Origin: an uncultured Caryophanales bacterium
GTDB lineage: Bacteria > Bacillota_I > Bacilli_A > RFN20 > CAG-288
Assembly: GCA_949287425.1 (NCBI GenBank)
Contig: CASEGJ010000001.1
Span: forward strand, 124,001 to 188,000
Direction: 5' to 3'
Length of the DNA stretch: 64,000 nt
Shown here piece by piece: positions 17,107 to 26,672 of this stretch (positions within the stretch are counted from its first letter, which is position 1; each line of letters opens with the position of its first letter). The notes below the pieces were generated by a model. The model was given only the letters and a program-made list of their open reading frames with translations. It searched no databases and was not told the origin of the DNA. The position numbers were made by a program, and so were the translations under genes.

Positions 17107-17835
17107 ATGACTAATAACGTAACTAATATAATTGAAGGTTTTATTTTATCTGCAAATAAATATTCTGAAAAAGACGCAATCGTCGAACTATATACTAAAG
17201 ATGGAATTATAAATTTTAAAGCGAGTGGCGGATTTAATATTACATCAAAAAATCACCAAGCGTGTTTAATTTCAAATTTCGTTCAAGTTGATCTTTCTAA
17301 AAGGGGTGAAAACTATTTTTTGGCTGGGATTAAAACTATTACAGATAATACTAATTTGTATTCAGATATGAAAAAATCACTCGCGATTCAAGTTTTAATT
17401 GAAGCGAGCAAGTCCATCTTGCAAAATGGTGATATCCCTCCTTATGAATATTTTAAAAATTCCATTTTAGCTATTAAGAACGATTTCGACATCTTTACTG
17501 TCATTTTTATTAATTTATGTCAATTAGCTAAAGCTAGTGGGGTAGGATTAAATTATTCTAGTTGTGTAAATTGCGATGCGAAGAAAAATCTCGTAGCTTT
17601 TGATTTTCAAGAAGGTGGATTTATTTGTAAAAATTGCGCTAGTGAGCTTATGATTTCTCATAATGATATCACTTATATGAAAGTTATTCGCTATGGCTTT
17701 CTTGTTAAACCAGATCAAATAGAAAGAGTTAGTTTACCTCAAATGGAAACTAAGAAAGCTATAAGTGATATTCTCACTTATTTTAACGATGTTTTAGGAG
17801 TCAATATTAAATCGTATAAATACTTGATTTCATAG
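17107..17835 (+). CDS. recO: DNA repair protein RecO
   Basis: Recombination mediator that works with RecR to load RecA at gaps. The N-terminal OB fold is recognisable (EGFILSANKYSEKDAIVELYT), as is a C-terminal zinc finger with two CxxC pairs (CVNC, about residue 153, and CKNC). The 242 residues are typical. It starts one base after the era stop; position after era matches Firmicutes. Confidence 0.92.
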   Translation: MTNNVTNIIEGFILSANKYSEKDAIVELYTKDGIINFKASGGFNITSKNHQACLISNFVQVDLSKRGENYFLAGIKTITDNTNLYSDMKKSLAIQVLIEASKSILQNGDIPPYEYFKNSILAIKNDFDIFTVIFINLCQLAKASGVGLNYSSCVNCDAKKNLVAFDFQEGGFICKNCASELMISHNDITYMKVIRYGFLVKPDQIERVSLPQMETKKAISDILTYFNDVLGVNIKSYKYLIS

Positions 17836-17906
17836 TTTATCATTTATAAATATTTATATATTTAGTAAAATATTTAATTGGAATTATATATTAGAAAGGA
17901 AAAATT

Positions 17907-19289
17907 ATGCCTGAATCAAAATATAAATTTGAAACAATTACTAATCATTTAATCACTTCTGGATTTATGTATCCATCTTCTCAAATTTACGGTGGAATTT
18001 CTAACACTTGGGATTATGGTCCATTAGGTGCGAATATGAAAACTCACTTGAAAGAAGTATGGAGAAGACATTTCGTTTTAGAAAAGATGAATATCTTTTT
18101 AATCGATCCAGCGATTATTATGAATCCTAAAACATGGGAAGCTACAGGTCATGTCGCTAATTTTTCCGATCCTTTGATTGATTGCAAATATTGCCATACT
18201 AGATATAGAGCTGACGATTTAATTAAAAAGCAACATCCTGAACTCGATGTTGATAATATGACAAAAGACGAAATGAATAAATTGGTCGAAGAAGAAAAGC
18301 TTTCTTGTCCTAATTGCGGTAAATCTACTTTTACTCCAATTAGACAGTTCCAATTGATGTTTAAAACTTCAATTGGTGTTACTGAAGATAAAGCTTCTTT
18401 AGTTTATCTTCGTCCTGAAACTGCTCAAGGTATCTTTGTAAACTTTAAAAATGTTCAACGTACTCAGCGCGCTAAATTACCTTTTGGTATCTGCGATATA
18501 GGTAAGGCTTTTAGAAATGAAATTACTCCAGGTAATTTTACTTTTAGAACTAGGGAATTTGAACAGATGGAAATTGAATTTTTTACTAAACCTGATCAAG
18601 ATTTAGAATATTTCAATTACTGGAAAAAAGAATGTTTGGATTTTGTTGAACGTATCGGTTTAAGAAAAGATTATTTAAGATATAGAGACCATGAACCTAA
18701 CGAGTTAGCTTTCTATTCTAAAGCGACAACCGATATCGAATATTATTTCCCAAGCTTGGGTTGGGGAGAATTAATGGGAATCGCATCAAGAACTAATTAC
18801 GACCTTTCTAGACATATGGAATATTCTAAAGAGGATTTAACTTATCTTGACCCTGAAACTAATCAAAGATATATCCCTCATGTTATTGAACCATCTTTCG
18901 GTTTAGATAGATTACTTTTAGCTTTACTTTGCGATAGTTATGACGAAGAAAATCTCGGCAATGATACTAGAATAGTCATGCATTTAAATAAGCATCTTGC
19001 TCCATATCAAATTGCTATTTTCCCACTTTCTAATAAGCTTGCTAATCAAGCTCAAGAAGAAGTTTATAAACTTTTATGTAAAAATTTTGAATTGATATTT
19101 GATACAACTGGTTCAATTGGAAAACGCTATCGTAGACAAGACGCTATCGGAACTCCATATTGTATAACTTACGATTTTGATTCAGTTAACGATAATTCAG
19201 TTACTATTCGTGAAAGAGATAGTATGCAGCAAACTAGAGTGAAAATTTCTGAATTAAAAGACTATCTAACTAAATTATTTGAAGAATAA
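17907..19289 (+). CDS. glyS: Glycine--tRNA ligase (homodimeric type)
   Basis: Class II synthetase of the single-chain alpha2 type, charging tRNA-Gly. Visible: the N-terminal GGISNTWDYGPLG, the class II motif 2 region FRNEITPGNFTFRTREFEQM, the ...EPSFGLDRLLLALL motif 3 and a C-terminal anticodon-binding domain. The CxxC pairs (CKYC, CPNC) sit in the insertion at about residues 90-140. The 460 residues are typical. AGAAAGGA precedes the ATG, and the 71-base gap after recO may hold its own promoter. Confidence 0.97.
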   Translation: MPESKYKFETITNHLITSGFMYPSSQIYGGISNTWDYGPLGANMKTHLKEVWRRHFVLEKMNIFLIDPAIIMNPKTWEATGHVANFSDPLIDCKYCHTRYRADDLIKKQHPELDVDNMTKDEMNKLVEEEKLSCPNCGKSTFTPIRQFQLMFKTSIGVTEDKASLVYLRPETAQGIFVNFKNVQRTQRAKLPFGICDIGKAFRNEITPGNFTFRTREFEQMEIEFFTKPDQDLEYFNYWKKECLDFVERIGLRKDYLRYRDHEPNELAFYSKATTDIEYYFPSLGWGELMGIASRTNYDLSRHMEYSKEDLTYLDPETNQRYIPHVIEPSFGLDRLLLALLCDSYDEENLGNDTRIVMHLNKHLAPYQIAIFPLSNKLANQAQEEVYKLLCKNFELIFDTTGSIGKRYRRQDAIGTPYCITYDFDSVNDNSVTIRERDSMQQTRVKISELKDYLTKLFEE

Positions 19290-19291
19290 TA

Positions 19292-21166
19292 ATGAACGAT
19301 AATTACATTGAAATAGTTAATCATCTTCGCGAGCAAATCGATATTGTGCAAGTTATTTCGAATTATGTTCATCTTGAACATAAAGGTAATAACTTTGTTG
19401 GATTATGTCCATTTCACCAAGATAAAAATCCATCGATGTATGTATCTCCTACAAAAAAGATATATAAATGTTTTTCGTGTGGTAATTCAGGAGATGTTTT
19501 TACCTTTATTAAAAAAATCGAAAACATTTCTTATTCTGAGGCAGTAAAAAAAGCTTGTGAGCTTTCTCATATTGACCCACCTACTTTTTTTTCAAAGCCA
19601 AAAAAGATCAATCCAAATCAAAATCTTTATGATGCGATAAATAAACTTAGCGAGTTCTATTCATACATGTTAAAAACTAAGTTGGGATTAGAAGCTAAAA
19701 ATTACCTTAATGAACGCGGTCTAGATGATAAAATAATCGAATATTTTAAAATTGGTTACGCTCCAAAAGATCAGACTTTATCAATTAAATATCTCCGTCA
19801 AAACGAAAAAATTGATGTGAATATTCTCGATAAAATAGGAGTTACTTCTTATTCAAGTGGCGATATTTTAGATAGGTATTATAATAGAATAGTTTTTCCT
19901 ATTTCAGATATTAATTCTAATTTAGTTGGGTTTTCTGCTAGAAGATTTCTTCCAAATCAAGAAAACGAAGCCAAATATATCAATACTAGCGAAACTGACA
20001 TCTTTAAAAAAGGAAATTTACTATATAATTTAAACAATTCATTACCTGAAATAAAAAAGAGCAAAGTTGTATATGTCTTAGAAGGTTTTATGGATGTAAT
20101 TGCTTTATATAGAGCAGGAATATATAACGCTGTTGCTATAATGGGAACAAACATTTCTGAAAATCATTTGAATTTGTTTAAAAAATTAGGCTGTGAAGTT
20201 AGGTTGTTACTTGATAGTGATGAACCTGGTCAAATTGGAATTGAAAAATCGATTTTTAGCTTAGCTAATTACAATATACCTACTAGTGTAGTTAGGCCAT
20301 TTTCTCTCGCTAAGGATTCAGATGAATTACTAAATAAATATGGTTCTAAAGTACTTATTGACGCTTTAAATGATCTAATTTCTCCAATTAACTTCCTTTT
20401 GGAAAGAAATGGCAAGCTGAATTTATTAGTATCAAGTAAGCAAAAAGAAGATTTCTTAAATTTAATTAAACCTATTTATAAGTGCTCTGATTCGTTAACT
20501 AAAGCCAATGATCTAAGTTTAATTTCTACTAACTTGCATATTGAAAAAGATGCTATTAGTGATATTTTAACTTCATCTAATTCTGGATTTAATTCTGTAA
20601 CTAATATTAAAGCTACTAATCTAAATAACAAGAAATCCGAATTGATTCCTAATGAATATTTCTCACTAAATGGTGAGGTATGTATTAATTTAGCAAGTTA
20701 TCTTGAAAAAAAATATGTCAAACAATATCCTTCAAAAATTAAATTTAAGTTTTTAAAAGCTCTAATTTTTAATGAGGCTCAACTTATTGCAAGAATTTTT
20801 AAAATTCGAGAGTGTTATGATTATTTTATTTCAAGTAAAAATAGCTACAGTTATTTTTACATATCCGAACTTTCAACTTTAATGTTATATATTGGTGAAA
20901 TATATCAGCAGGATTCAAATTTAAAAAATATAGATGATTCTAGTTTTGCAAATTTACAAACTAGATTAAATTTAAGTATGGAAGAAGCGATAAATTTAAA
21001 TGATAGTCAACAAATAGGTGAATATACTAATTTAATTAATATTTTAAATTGCTTGTATTATTCTAAAAGCAATTTTGATCGATGCGATTTTGATAATTTT
21101 GCTAGGTTAATTAAAAATCACATCGTGAATTTAAATAAGTTTGATATTGTTAATAAAAGACAATAA
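19292..21166 (+). CDS. dnaG: DNA primase
   Basis: Makes RNA primers at the replication fork. The N-terminal CHC2 zinc finger (CPFHQ ... CFSCG, about residues 40-65), the catalytic core, and a TOPRIM domain with EGFMDVIALYRAG (about 258-270) and LLDSDEPGQ are visible. The C-terminal helicase-binding region is divergent. The 624 residues are normal. It starts two bases after the glyS stop and precedes rpoD, as in the macromolecular-synthesis operon. Confidence 0.96.
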   Translation: MNDNYIEIVNHLREQIDIVQVISNYVHLEHKGNNFVGLCPFHQDKNPSMYVSPTKKIYKCFSCGNSGDVFTFIKKIENISYSEAVKKACELSHIDPPTFFSKPKKINPNQNLYDAINKLSEFYSYMLKTKLGLEAKNYLNERGLDDKIIEYFKIGYAPKDQTLSIKYLRQNEKIDVNILDKIGVTSYSSGDILDRYYNRIVFPISDINSNLVGFSARRFLPNQENEAKYINTSETDIFKKGNLLYNLNNSLPEIKKSKVVYVLEGFMDVIALYRAGIYNAVAIMGTNISENHLNLFKKLGCEVRLLLDSDEPGQIGIEKSIFSLANYNIPTSVVRPFSLAKDSDELLNKYGSKVLIDALNDLISPINFLLERNGKLNLLVSSKQKEDFLNLIKPIYKCSDSLTKANDLSLISTNLHIEKDAISDILTSSNSGFNSVTNIKATNLNNKKSELIPNEYFSLNGEVCINLASYLEKKYVKQYPSKIKFKFLKALIFNEAQLIARIFKIRECYDYFISSKNSYSYFYISELSTLMLYIGEIYQQDSNLKNIDDSSFANLQTRLNLSMEEAINLNDSQQIGEYTNLINILNCLYYSKSNFDRCDFDNFARLIKNHIVNLNKFDIVNKRQ

Positions 21167-21283
21167 TATTCCTTATAGGGCTTGACTCACTTGCTAAAAT
21201 TATATAGGTAGGGAATTTATCGTAAATTAAGATTTTTTAATAAATGTTTTAATTTTGAATTTTCTAATAGAAAGAGGAAAATA

Positions 21284-22693
21284 ATGCCTAGAAAGAAACA
21301 AAAACTCGATACTGAACAAGAAATTGAACAAAATTTTGAAGAAACTAATTCTGAAAATGAGACTGATGAATTTGAAACATATTTTGCTTTGATTAAAACC
21401 GCTATAAATAAAGCGTGTAAAAAAGGTAAGATCACTCAGGAAAAAGTTTCTGAAATTATCGCTAAGTTTCAAATTAAAAACGATGATATGACTGATAAGC
21501 TTATGGAAGCTAGCCAAGAATATCTAGTTGAAAATGATTTACTCGAACAAGAAGATACTGATTTAGAAAATGACTATTCTGATTTTAATGATGATTTTGG
21601 TGATGATGAAATTATCGACGATGATATTGAAGCTGAAATTCAAGTTTCTACATTAAGTTATACAGATTTTAAAAATAACGATCCTGTTAAACAATATTTA
21701 CGTGAAACAGGTAAATATCCTGTTTTGAAAAATAAGGAACAAGAAGTTGAATTAGCTAAAAAATATCAAAATTCATTAAAAGCAGACGCTAGCGAAGAAG
21801 AAATTCAAGAAGGCATCGATGCCAAAAACACTTTAATTAACTGTAACTTAAAATTAGTTATTTCTATTGCTAAGCATTATGTTAACCGCGGAATGCATTT
21901 TTTAGATCTTATTCAAGAAGGTAATAAAGGCTTAATTAAAGCTGTTGAAAAATTTGAATATAACAAAGGTTTTAAATTTTCTACATATGCAACATGGTGG
22001 ATTAGACAAGCTATTACTAGAGCTTTAGCTGACCAAGCTAGAACTATTAGAATTCCTGTTCATATGGTTGAGACCATCAACAAGATTACTAGAATATCTC
22101 GTCGCTTAACTCAAAATTTAAATAGAGAACCAACAGCTGAAGAAATTTCTCGTGAAATTTTTGTCACATCTTTTGCACCTGATAAATTAAAAGATAATAA
22201 GGATAGCAAAGAGCTTAAAGAAAGAGAAATTAAGTATAACTTACTTAAAGCTAAATTAAATCACGAACCAACTATCGATGAAATTATTGAAGAATTTGGC
22301 AAAATTGAATTAGCTCCTGATAAAATAAGAGAAATTCAATTGATAGCTATGGATCCTCTTTCATTGGAAAAACCTGTCGGTGAAGAAGAAGATTCCCATG
22401 TTGGTGACTTTATTGAAGATAAAGATAATATTTCTCCTACTAAGTATGCTAACGATTCACTTTTAAAAGATAGACTAAACGAAGTTTTACAAGAACTTAC
22501 TGATAGAGAAGAAAAAGTTATTAGATTAAGATATGGTCTTGATGATGGTAGAAATCACACTTTAGAAGAAGTTGGTAAAGAATTTGGTGTTACTAGAGAA
22601 AGAATTAGACAAATTGAAGCTAAAGCTATCAAAAAGTTACGCCATCCTTCTAGATCTAAGCTTTTAAAAGATTATCTTGATGATATCGAATAA
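21284..22693 (+). CDS. rpoD: RNA polymerase primary sigma factor RpoD/SigA with a duplicated region 3
   Basis: Primary sigma factor. An acidic N-terminal region 1.1-like part (1-120) is followed by regions 1.2-2.4 (residues 132-260, with [16 protein letters not shown]), region 3.0 with the extended -10 reader [11 protein letters not shown], and region 4 (400-469, with [13 protein letters not shown]). Region 3.1 contains a tandem duplication: LNREPT at 279 and APDK at 298 recur as LNHEPT at 325 and APDK at 344, both exactly 46 residues later. The first copy is diverged and only the second continues into the standard [16 protein letters not shown] block. GAGGAAAATA precedes ATG 21284. A second sigma gene follows. 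Confidence 0.96.
   Translation: MPRKKQKLDTEQEIEQNFEETNSENETDEFETYFALIKTAINKACKKGKITQEKVSEIIAKFQIKNDDMTDKLMEASQEYLVENDLLEQEDTDLENDYSDFNDDFGDDEIIDDDIEAEIQVSTLSYTDFKNNDPVKQYLRETGKYPVLKNKEQEVELAKKYQNSLKADASEEEIQEGIDAKNTLINCNLKLVISIAKHYVNRGMHFLDLIQEGNKGLIKAVEKFEYNKGFKFSTYATWWIRQAITRALADQARTIRIPVHMVETINKITRISRRLTQNLNREPTAEEISREIFVTSFAPDKLKDNKDSKELKEREIKYNLLKAKLNHEPTIDEIIEEFGKIELAPDKIREIQLIAMDPLSLEKPVGEEEDSHVGDFIEDKDNISPTKYANDSLLKDRLNEVLQELTDREEKVIRLRYGLDDGRNHTLEEVGKEFGVTRERIRQIEAKAIKKLRHPSRSKLLKDYLDDIE
22118..22393 (+). repeat. Tandem duplication inside rpoD region 3 (two 46-codon copies)
   Basis: Copy 1 is about 22118-22255, copy 2 about 22256-22393. The protein landmarks LN-x-EPT and APDK recur at an exact offset of 46 residues. 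About 12 of the first 26 positions are identical by eye, so the duplication is old. Confidence 0.75.
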
Positions 22694-22697
22694 ATAT

Positions 22698-23729
22698 ATG
22701 TTAAATTCTAAAGAAGAATTAAAAAAAGCTGAGGCTGAACTTTTAAAAAAAGTAGATAGCAAGAATTCTATAAATCAGACTAGCTATGATGATATAGTTT
22801 CTAAATATCTTCTTAGTGAAGAAGATACTATTTTACTTGATAAATTTGTTAGTGAAAATAACATTGATATCATCGATGATTTAGATGATTCAACTATCTC
22901 TAATTTAGGTGAAGATACATCCTCACTTTCTATTTGGTCGCTATATAAAAAAGATATCAACAAATATCACATTCTATCTAAACAAGAGGAAGCTGAATTA
23001 GGTAAAGAAATTAAACTTGGTTCACAAGAAGCTTTAGATATGTTAGTTAATTCTAATCTTAGATTAGTAATCGCTATCGCTAGCAAGTTTTCAACTTTTA
23101 TAAAAAACAATCCTAATATATCTTTTGAAGATTTAATTTCTTTTGGCAATCAAGGCCTAATTAAAGCCGCTAAAGATTTTGATTATACTTTGGGTAATAA
23201 GTTTTCAACTTTTGCCTCATATTGGATTAGACAAGCGATTCAAAGAGGAATTTATTCTCAAGCTCATCAAATTAAAATTCCTTCTAATATAGGTGAACTT
23301 CATTCTAAAATTGTTAAAACTATTTCTAGTTTAACTAATTCTTTAAAAAGGGAACCTACTTATCAAGAAATTGCTGATAAGATGGGCAATATTTCTCCTG
23401 AAAAAGTCGAATCTATCTTATCTAATTGGAACAACGTTGTCTCTTTAGAAGATGAAAGAAATTCTAGCGATAAACCTTTAATTGATTATTTGATTTACGA
23501 TAATCAAGATGACGATATAGAATCAAATTTAAATCAATTAAATATCGGTTTAAACAGTTTAAAAGATAGAGAAAAAGATATGATTAATAAATACTATGGA
23601 ATTAATGGTCATCAAAAAATGACTTTAGAAGAAATAGGCAATCAATATGGTATTTCTAAAGAGAGAGTAAGGCAACTAATTTCTCGCGCTTTAGTTAAAA
23701 TGCGCGATCAAATTAACAAATCTAAATAA
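22698..23729 (+). CDS. Second sigma-70 family factor, group 2-like, in tandem with rpoD
   Basis: A 343-residue sigma-70 protein with a short acidic N-terminus, region 1.2 (SIWSLYKKDINKYHILSKQEE), region 2 with FSTFASYWIRQAIQRG, region 3 (LKREPTYQEIADKMG, unduplicated) and region 4 with the helix-turn-helix MTLEEIGNQYGISKERVRQL. It lacks the RpoD C-terminal tail. Region 2.4 (RGIYSQAHQIKIP versus [13 protein letters not shown] in RpoD) differs, so its promoter choice may differ. ATG 22698 lies four bases after the rpoD stop without a Shine-Dalgarno; ATG 22680, overlapping rpoD, is the alternative. Translational coupling is likely. Which genes it serves is unknown. Confidence 0.88.
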   Translation: MLNSKEELKKAEAELLKKVDSKNSINQTSYDDIVSKYLLSEEDTILLDKFVSENNIDIIDDLDDSTISNLGEDTSSLSIWSLYKKDINKYHILSKQEEAELGKEIKLGSQEALDMLVNSNLRLVIAIASKFSTFIKNNPNISFEDLISFGNQGLIKAAKDFDYTLGNKFSTFASYWIRQAIQRGIYSQAHQIKIPSNIGELHSKIVKTISSLTNSLKREPTYQEIADKMGNISPEKVESILSNWNNVVSLEDERNSSDKPLIDYLIYDNQDDDIESNLNQLNIGLNSLKDREKDMINKYYGINGHQKMTLEEIGNQYGISKERVRQLISRALVKMRDQINKSK

Positions 23730-23733
23730 TAAA

Positions 23734-24426
23734 ATGTCAAATTTTAAACTTTCCAATAGACTTTTAAAAATTGCTAGTAAAGTCGATTACAATATATCTA
23801 ACTTTCTCGATATAGGTTCTGACCATGGCTATTTAGTTGTTTACCTTGCAAAAAATAACTATCCTGGTCGCCTTTATGCTTCTGAAAATAAATTAGGACC
23901 TTTTAATAATCTAAAAAATAACATTGTTAACTTTGGGTTTCAAAATAAGATTTTTCCATTACTTGGTAATGGCTTAGATGTATATTTAGAAGATATTAAA
24001 CAAGTTTGTATTTCTGGAATGGGTGGAAATTCTATAATTGAAATACTTTCAAATGGCTTTAAAAAAGGAATTAAATTAGATTGTTTAATTTTAGAACCTC
24101 AAAATGAATACTATAAATTAAGAAAGTTTCTCAATTATAATTTTTATTCATGTATCGATGAAGAATATATTTTAGAAGAGAAAAAATATTATCCAATTAT
24201 GGTATATAAGTTAGATAAAAAGATAAATCTAACTGAAATAGAGTTGCATTATGGTAAACTTGCCTTAAAAAATAAAGATCCTATTTTATTTGAATATTTA
24301 AAAAATAGGAAATTCGATATTGAACAAATTATTGGTAGACTTAGTGAAAATAACATGAATTATACAAATCTATGTGATGAATTAGAAAGGGTTAAAAAGG
24401 CGATTGATTATGAAAAATTTAATTGA
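23734..24426 (+). CDS. trmK: tRNA (adenine(22)-N1)-methyltransferase TrmK
   Basis: Rossmann methyltransferase of the TrmK (COG2384) family, methylating A22 of tRNAs. Motif I is NFLDIGSDHGYLVVYLA (about residues 22-38), followed by the family's SGMGGNSIIEIL and LILEPQNEYYKLRKFL. The 230 residues are normal. It ends with TGA and overlaps nif3. Its position after the sigma gene matches the Bacillus sigA-trmK-yqfO order. Confidence 0.93.
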   Translation: MSNFKLSNRLLKIASKVDYNISNFLDIGSDHGYLVVYLAKNNYPGRLYASENKLGPFNNLKNNIVNFGFQNKIFPLLGNGLDVYLEDIKQVCISGMGGNSIIEILSNGFKKGIKLDCLILEPQNEYYKLRKFLNYNFYSCIDEEYILEEKKYYPIMVYKLDKKINLTEIELHYGKLALKNKDPILFEYLKNRKFDIEQIIGRLSENNMNYTNLCDELERVKKAIDYEKFN

Positions 24427-25171
24427 TTATTTAGAAAGTTTGTATCCTTACTATTTACAGGAAAGTTACGATTTTTGCGGTTATCAAATTGGAAAAATTA
24501 AAACTAATATCAAAAAAGTTTTAATATGTTTAGATTATGAAAAAGAAGTTGAAGAATTCGCTAATGAGTTTGAACCAGATTTGATTCTTACTCATCATCC
24601 TTTCTTTTTTGGAAATAAAGATGAAATTGTTTTAAATGATCCTATAAAAAGAGAGTTAGCATATAACATAGTTAAAAATTTAAACTGCGCTATTTATTCT
24701 TTTCATACTTGTTTTGATAATTCTGATAAAGGAATGAATGACTTATTAGCTCAAAAATTGGAATTAAATAGTAGGTATATTCATCCATTTTGTCAAGGAA
24801 TGCATATTGGCTATTTAGCTAAACCACTAGAATTTTCTGAATTTGCTAAATATGTTAAAAAGAAATTAGATGTTAGCTATCTTCTTGCTGTTAAAGGACA
24901 TAATAGACCAATTTCTAAAGTTGGTATTATTGGTGGTGGCGGAGCAAGTTTATATAAGTTTGCTGCTATGGAAAATCTAGATTGCTATATTTCAGGTGAT
25001 TTTTCTCATCATCTAAGAAGGGAAATATATTATAGCAATTTAGACTATTTTGATATCCCTCATGAAGTCGAAAGAATATTTATCTACCATATGAAAAAGG
25101 TGATTAATGAATTTGATTCAAATATTGAAATTATGCTTGTAGATAATCAAAAAGAAGCAAAAGTGTATTAA
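24410..25171 (+). CDS. Nif3-like dinuclear metal centre protein
   Basis: Member of the NIF3/DUF34 family (YqfO in Bacillus), a hexameric protein with a two-metal centre. The metal ligands are visible: LTHHPFFF near residue 62, SFHTCFDN near 102-109, and SGDFSHHLRRE near 197-207. At 253 residues it lacks the PII-like insert found in YqfO. ATG 24410 has AAGG about 10 bases upstream, inside the end of trmK. The conserved pairing with trmK suggests a role near tRNA metabolism; precise function unresolved. Confidence 0.9.
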   Translation: MKNLIDYLESLYPYYLQESYDFCGYQIGKIKTNIKKVLICLDYEKEVEEFANEFEPDLILTHHPFFFGNKDEIVLNDPIKRELAYNIVKNLNCAIYSFHTCFDNSDKGMNDLLAQKLELNSRYIHPFCQGMHIGYLAKPLEFSEFAKYVKKKLDVSYLLAVKGHNRPISKVGIIGGGGASLYKFAAMENLDCYISGDFSHHLRREIYYSNLDYFDIPHEVERIFIYHMKKVINEFDSNIEIMLVDNQKEAKVY

Positions 25172-25188
25172 TATTAACTAAAAATTAA

Positions 25189-26073
25189 CTAAATTTCTAC
25201 TACCAATGTACTAAGCGTGTTTTTTAAGTAATTTATTATCTGATTAAACTCTAAATTAGGAAATGATGTCGCTGACATTAAAAAAATATCATTAGCATTT
25301 TTAAGTTGGTCAATAATACTATCTACATCTTCTTTAGATTGATAATAGTAGACTTTGTTGTTAATAAATTTATTTTTAACTAAATTGAAAAATTCAGTCC
25401 CATTTGAAGATGTTAATGAACCAAATACGATAAAAACATCGTTTTTAACTGGCTTAACTGAGAGTGCTTTTTCCCATCTAGTTAAACATGATGGACAGAT
25501 GCTTTCTTTATAAACGATATTTAAATTGAACTTATTTAGATGTTTTAGAAAGTTATCGTAATCGACTTTTGATAATGTCGATTGGCAAATAACTGCTAAT
25601 TTTGAATTGCTTAAATATGATAAATCTATATCATCATATCCTTTGCAATCTATAAAAATTAAATTCGGATATCTTGAAAGAAAGCCTTTAGTCTCGTCGT
25701 GATTTTTCTTGCCAAAGAAAATGATTTTTATTCCGTCATTAATTAATTTCTCAATTTTTTTATTAGTTTTAACTAAAATTGGACATGTGCAGTCTAAAAA
25801 ATCTAAATTATTTGTTTTGACATAGTTAAATTCATCTTGAATTATTCCATGAGCTGAATAAATTAAAACATCATTACTATCATATTTTTTATCAATTGAA
25901 AAAATCTCAGCATCTAATTGTTGAATCAGTTGATTAGATGTTAATTTATCGTGAACTAATTGTTTAAATAAGACTAGTTTTTTATTAGGTTTTTTTTGAT
26001 GATAATCAGTAAGAGTTTGAATTGATTTTTTAACTCCGTAACAATATCCATAAGGTTGAATAATTTTTATCAT
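25189..26073 (-). CDS. ispH: 4-hydroxy-3-methylbut-2-enyl diphosphate reductase
   Basis: Last enzyme of the MEP pathway, making IPP and DMAPP with a [4Fe-4S] cluster. The cluster cysteines are visible in GYCYGVKK (Cys11), DCTCPI (about 94-98) and ICPSC (about 196-200). Substrate ligands appear as VHD, HDE (as in HxE) and the SSNGT motif. The 294 residues are near normal, but it is diverged from the E. coli type (CPSC where AT-containing motifs are common). It stands alone between convergent nif3 and divergent apt. Confidence 0.9.
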   Translation of the reverse strand: MIKIIQPYGYCYGVKKSIQTLTDYHQKKPNKKLVLFKQLVHDKLTSNQLIQQLDAEIFSIDKKYDSNDVLIYSAHGIIQDEFNYVKTNNLDFLDCTCPILVKTNKKIEKLINDGIKIIFFGKKNHDETKGFLSRYPNLIFIDCKGYDDIDLSYLSNSKLAVICQSTLSKVDYDNFLKHLNKFNLNIVYKESICPSCLTRWEKALSVKPVKNDVFIVFGSLTSSNGTEFFNLVKNKFINNKVYYYQSKEDVDSIIDQLKNANDIFLMSATSFPNLEFNQIINYLKNTLSTLVVEI

Positions 26074-26080
26074 ATTATTT

Positions 26081-26109
26081 AGTTTAAATTAAATGTCTAA
26101 ATATAACAA
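26081..26109 (-). promoter_or_regulatory. ispH promoter, apparently leaderless
   Basis: On the minus strand: TTGTTA (26109-26104), 17 bases, TAAACT (26086-26081), then seven bases to the ATG at 26073. The transcript should start at or beside the start codon; no Shine-Dalgarno exists. Confidence 0.6.
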
Positions 26110-26123
26110 GAAGTAACTAGTTA

Positions 26124-26132
26124 TGGTATACT
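26124..26132 (+). promoter_or_regulatory. Extended -10 promoter of the apt-rel operon
   Basis: TGG-TATACT at 26124-26132. The transcription start would be near 26139, just before the AGGAG that serves the apt ATG at 26156. Confidence 0.6.
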
Positions 26133-26155
26133 TACTAAGTATAGGAGCTAAAAAT

Positions 26156-26668
26156 ATGGATTTAGAAAAATATATTGGAGTCACACCTGATTTTCCTAAA
26201 AAGGGAATTTCTTTTAAAGATATTTCGCCTTTACTCGCTGATAATCATGCTTTTAATTACGTTGTTAAAAAAATCAGCGATATAGTTAGCCAAAATAAGC
26301 CTGATTTAATTATCGGTCCTGAATCAAGAGGTTTTGTTATTGGTTCACCTGTAGCATTTAATCTTGGAATCGGTTTTGTTATGGCTAGAAAAAAGGGAAA
26401 ATTACCTGGTGATGTAATTTCTAAAACCTATACTTTGGAATATAATACTGCGACAATTGAATTGCCTAAATTTTCAATTAAAAAGGGAACTAGAGTCTGT
26501 TTAATTGACGATTTACTTGCGACTGGAGGCACTTTAAAAGCCTGTAAGGAACTAGTTGAGCAAGAAGGTGGAATTGTTACTAGTATTGTTACTTTAATTG
26601 AACTTAAGGATTTAGATGGAGCAAAATTATTAGATTGTCCTAACTATACTTCACTTTTAAAACTTTAA
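26156..26668 (+). CDS. apt: Adenine phosphoribosyltransferase
   Basis: Salvages adenine to AMP using PRPP. The PRPP-binding loop VCLIDDLLATGGTLKA is at about residues 121-136, and the family N-terminus GVTPDFPKKGISFKDISPLL is intact. The start is placed at ATG 26156 (170 residues, the family length) with GGAG upstream; an in-frame ATG at 26123 would overlap the promoter. Adjacent to rel, the conserved Firmicutes pair. Confidence 0.97.
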   Translation: MDLEKYIGVTPDFPKKGISFKDISPLLADNHAFNYVVKKISDIVSQNKPDLIIGPESRGFVIGSPVAFNLGIGFVMARKKGKLPGDVISKTYTLEYNTATIELPKFSIKKGTRVCLIDDLLATGGTLKACKELVEQEGGIVTSIVTLIELKDLDGAKLLDCPNYTSLLKL

Positions 26669-26672
26669 TAAT

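Noticed and set aside
21182-21208. TTGACT-TATAGG as the rpoD promoter
   Set aside because: Spacing is only 15 bases and a TGC-TAAAAT alternative lies in the same stretch; I could not choose between them.
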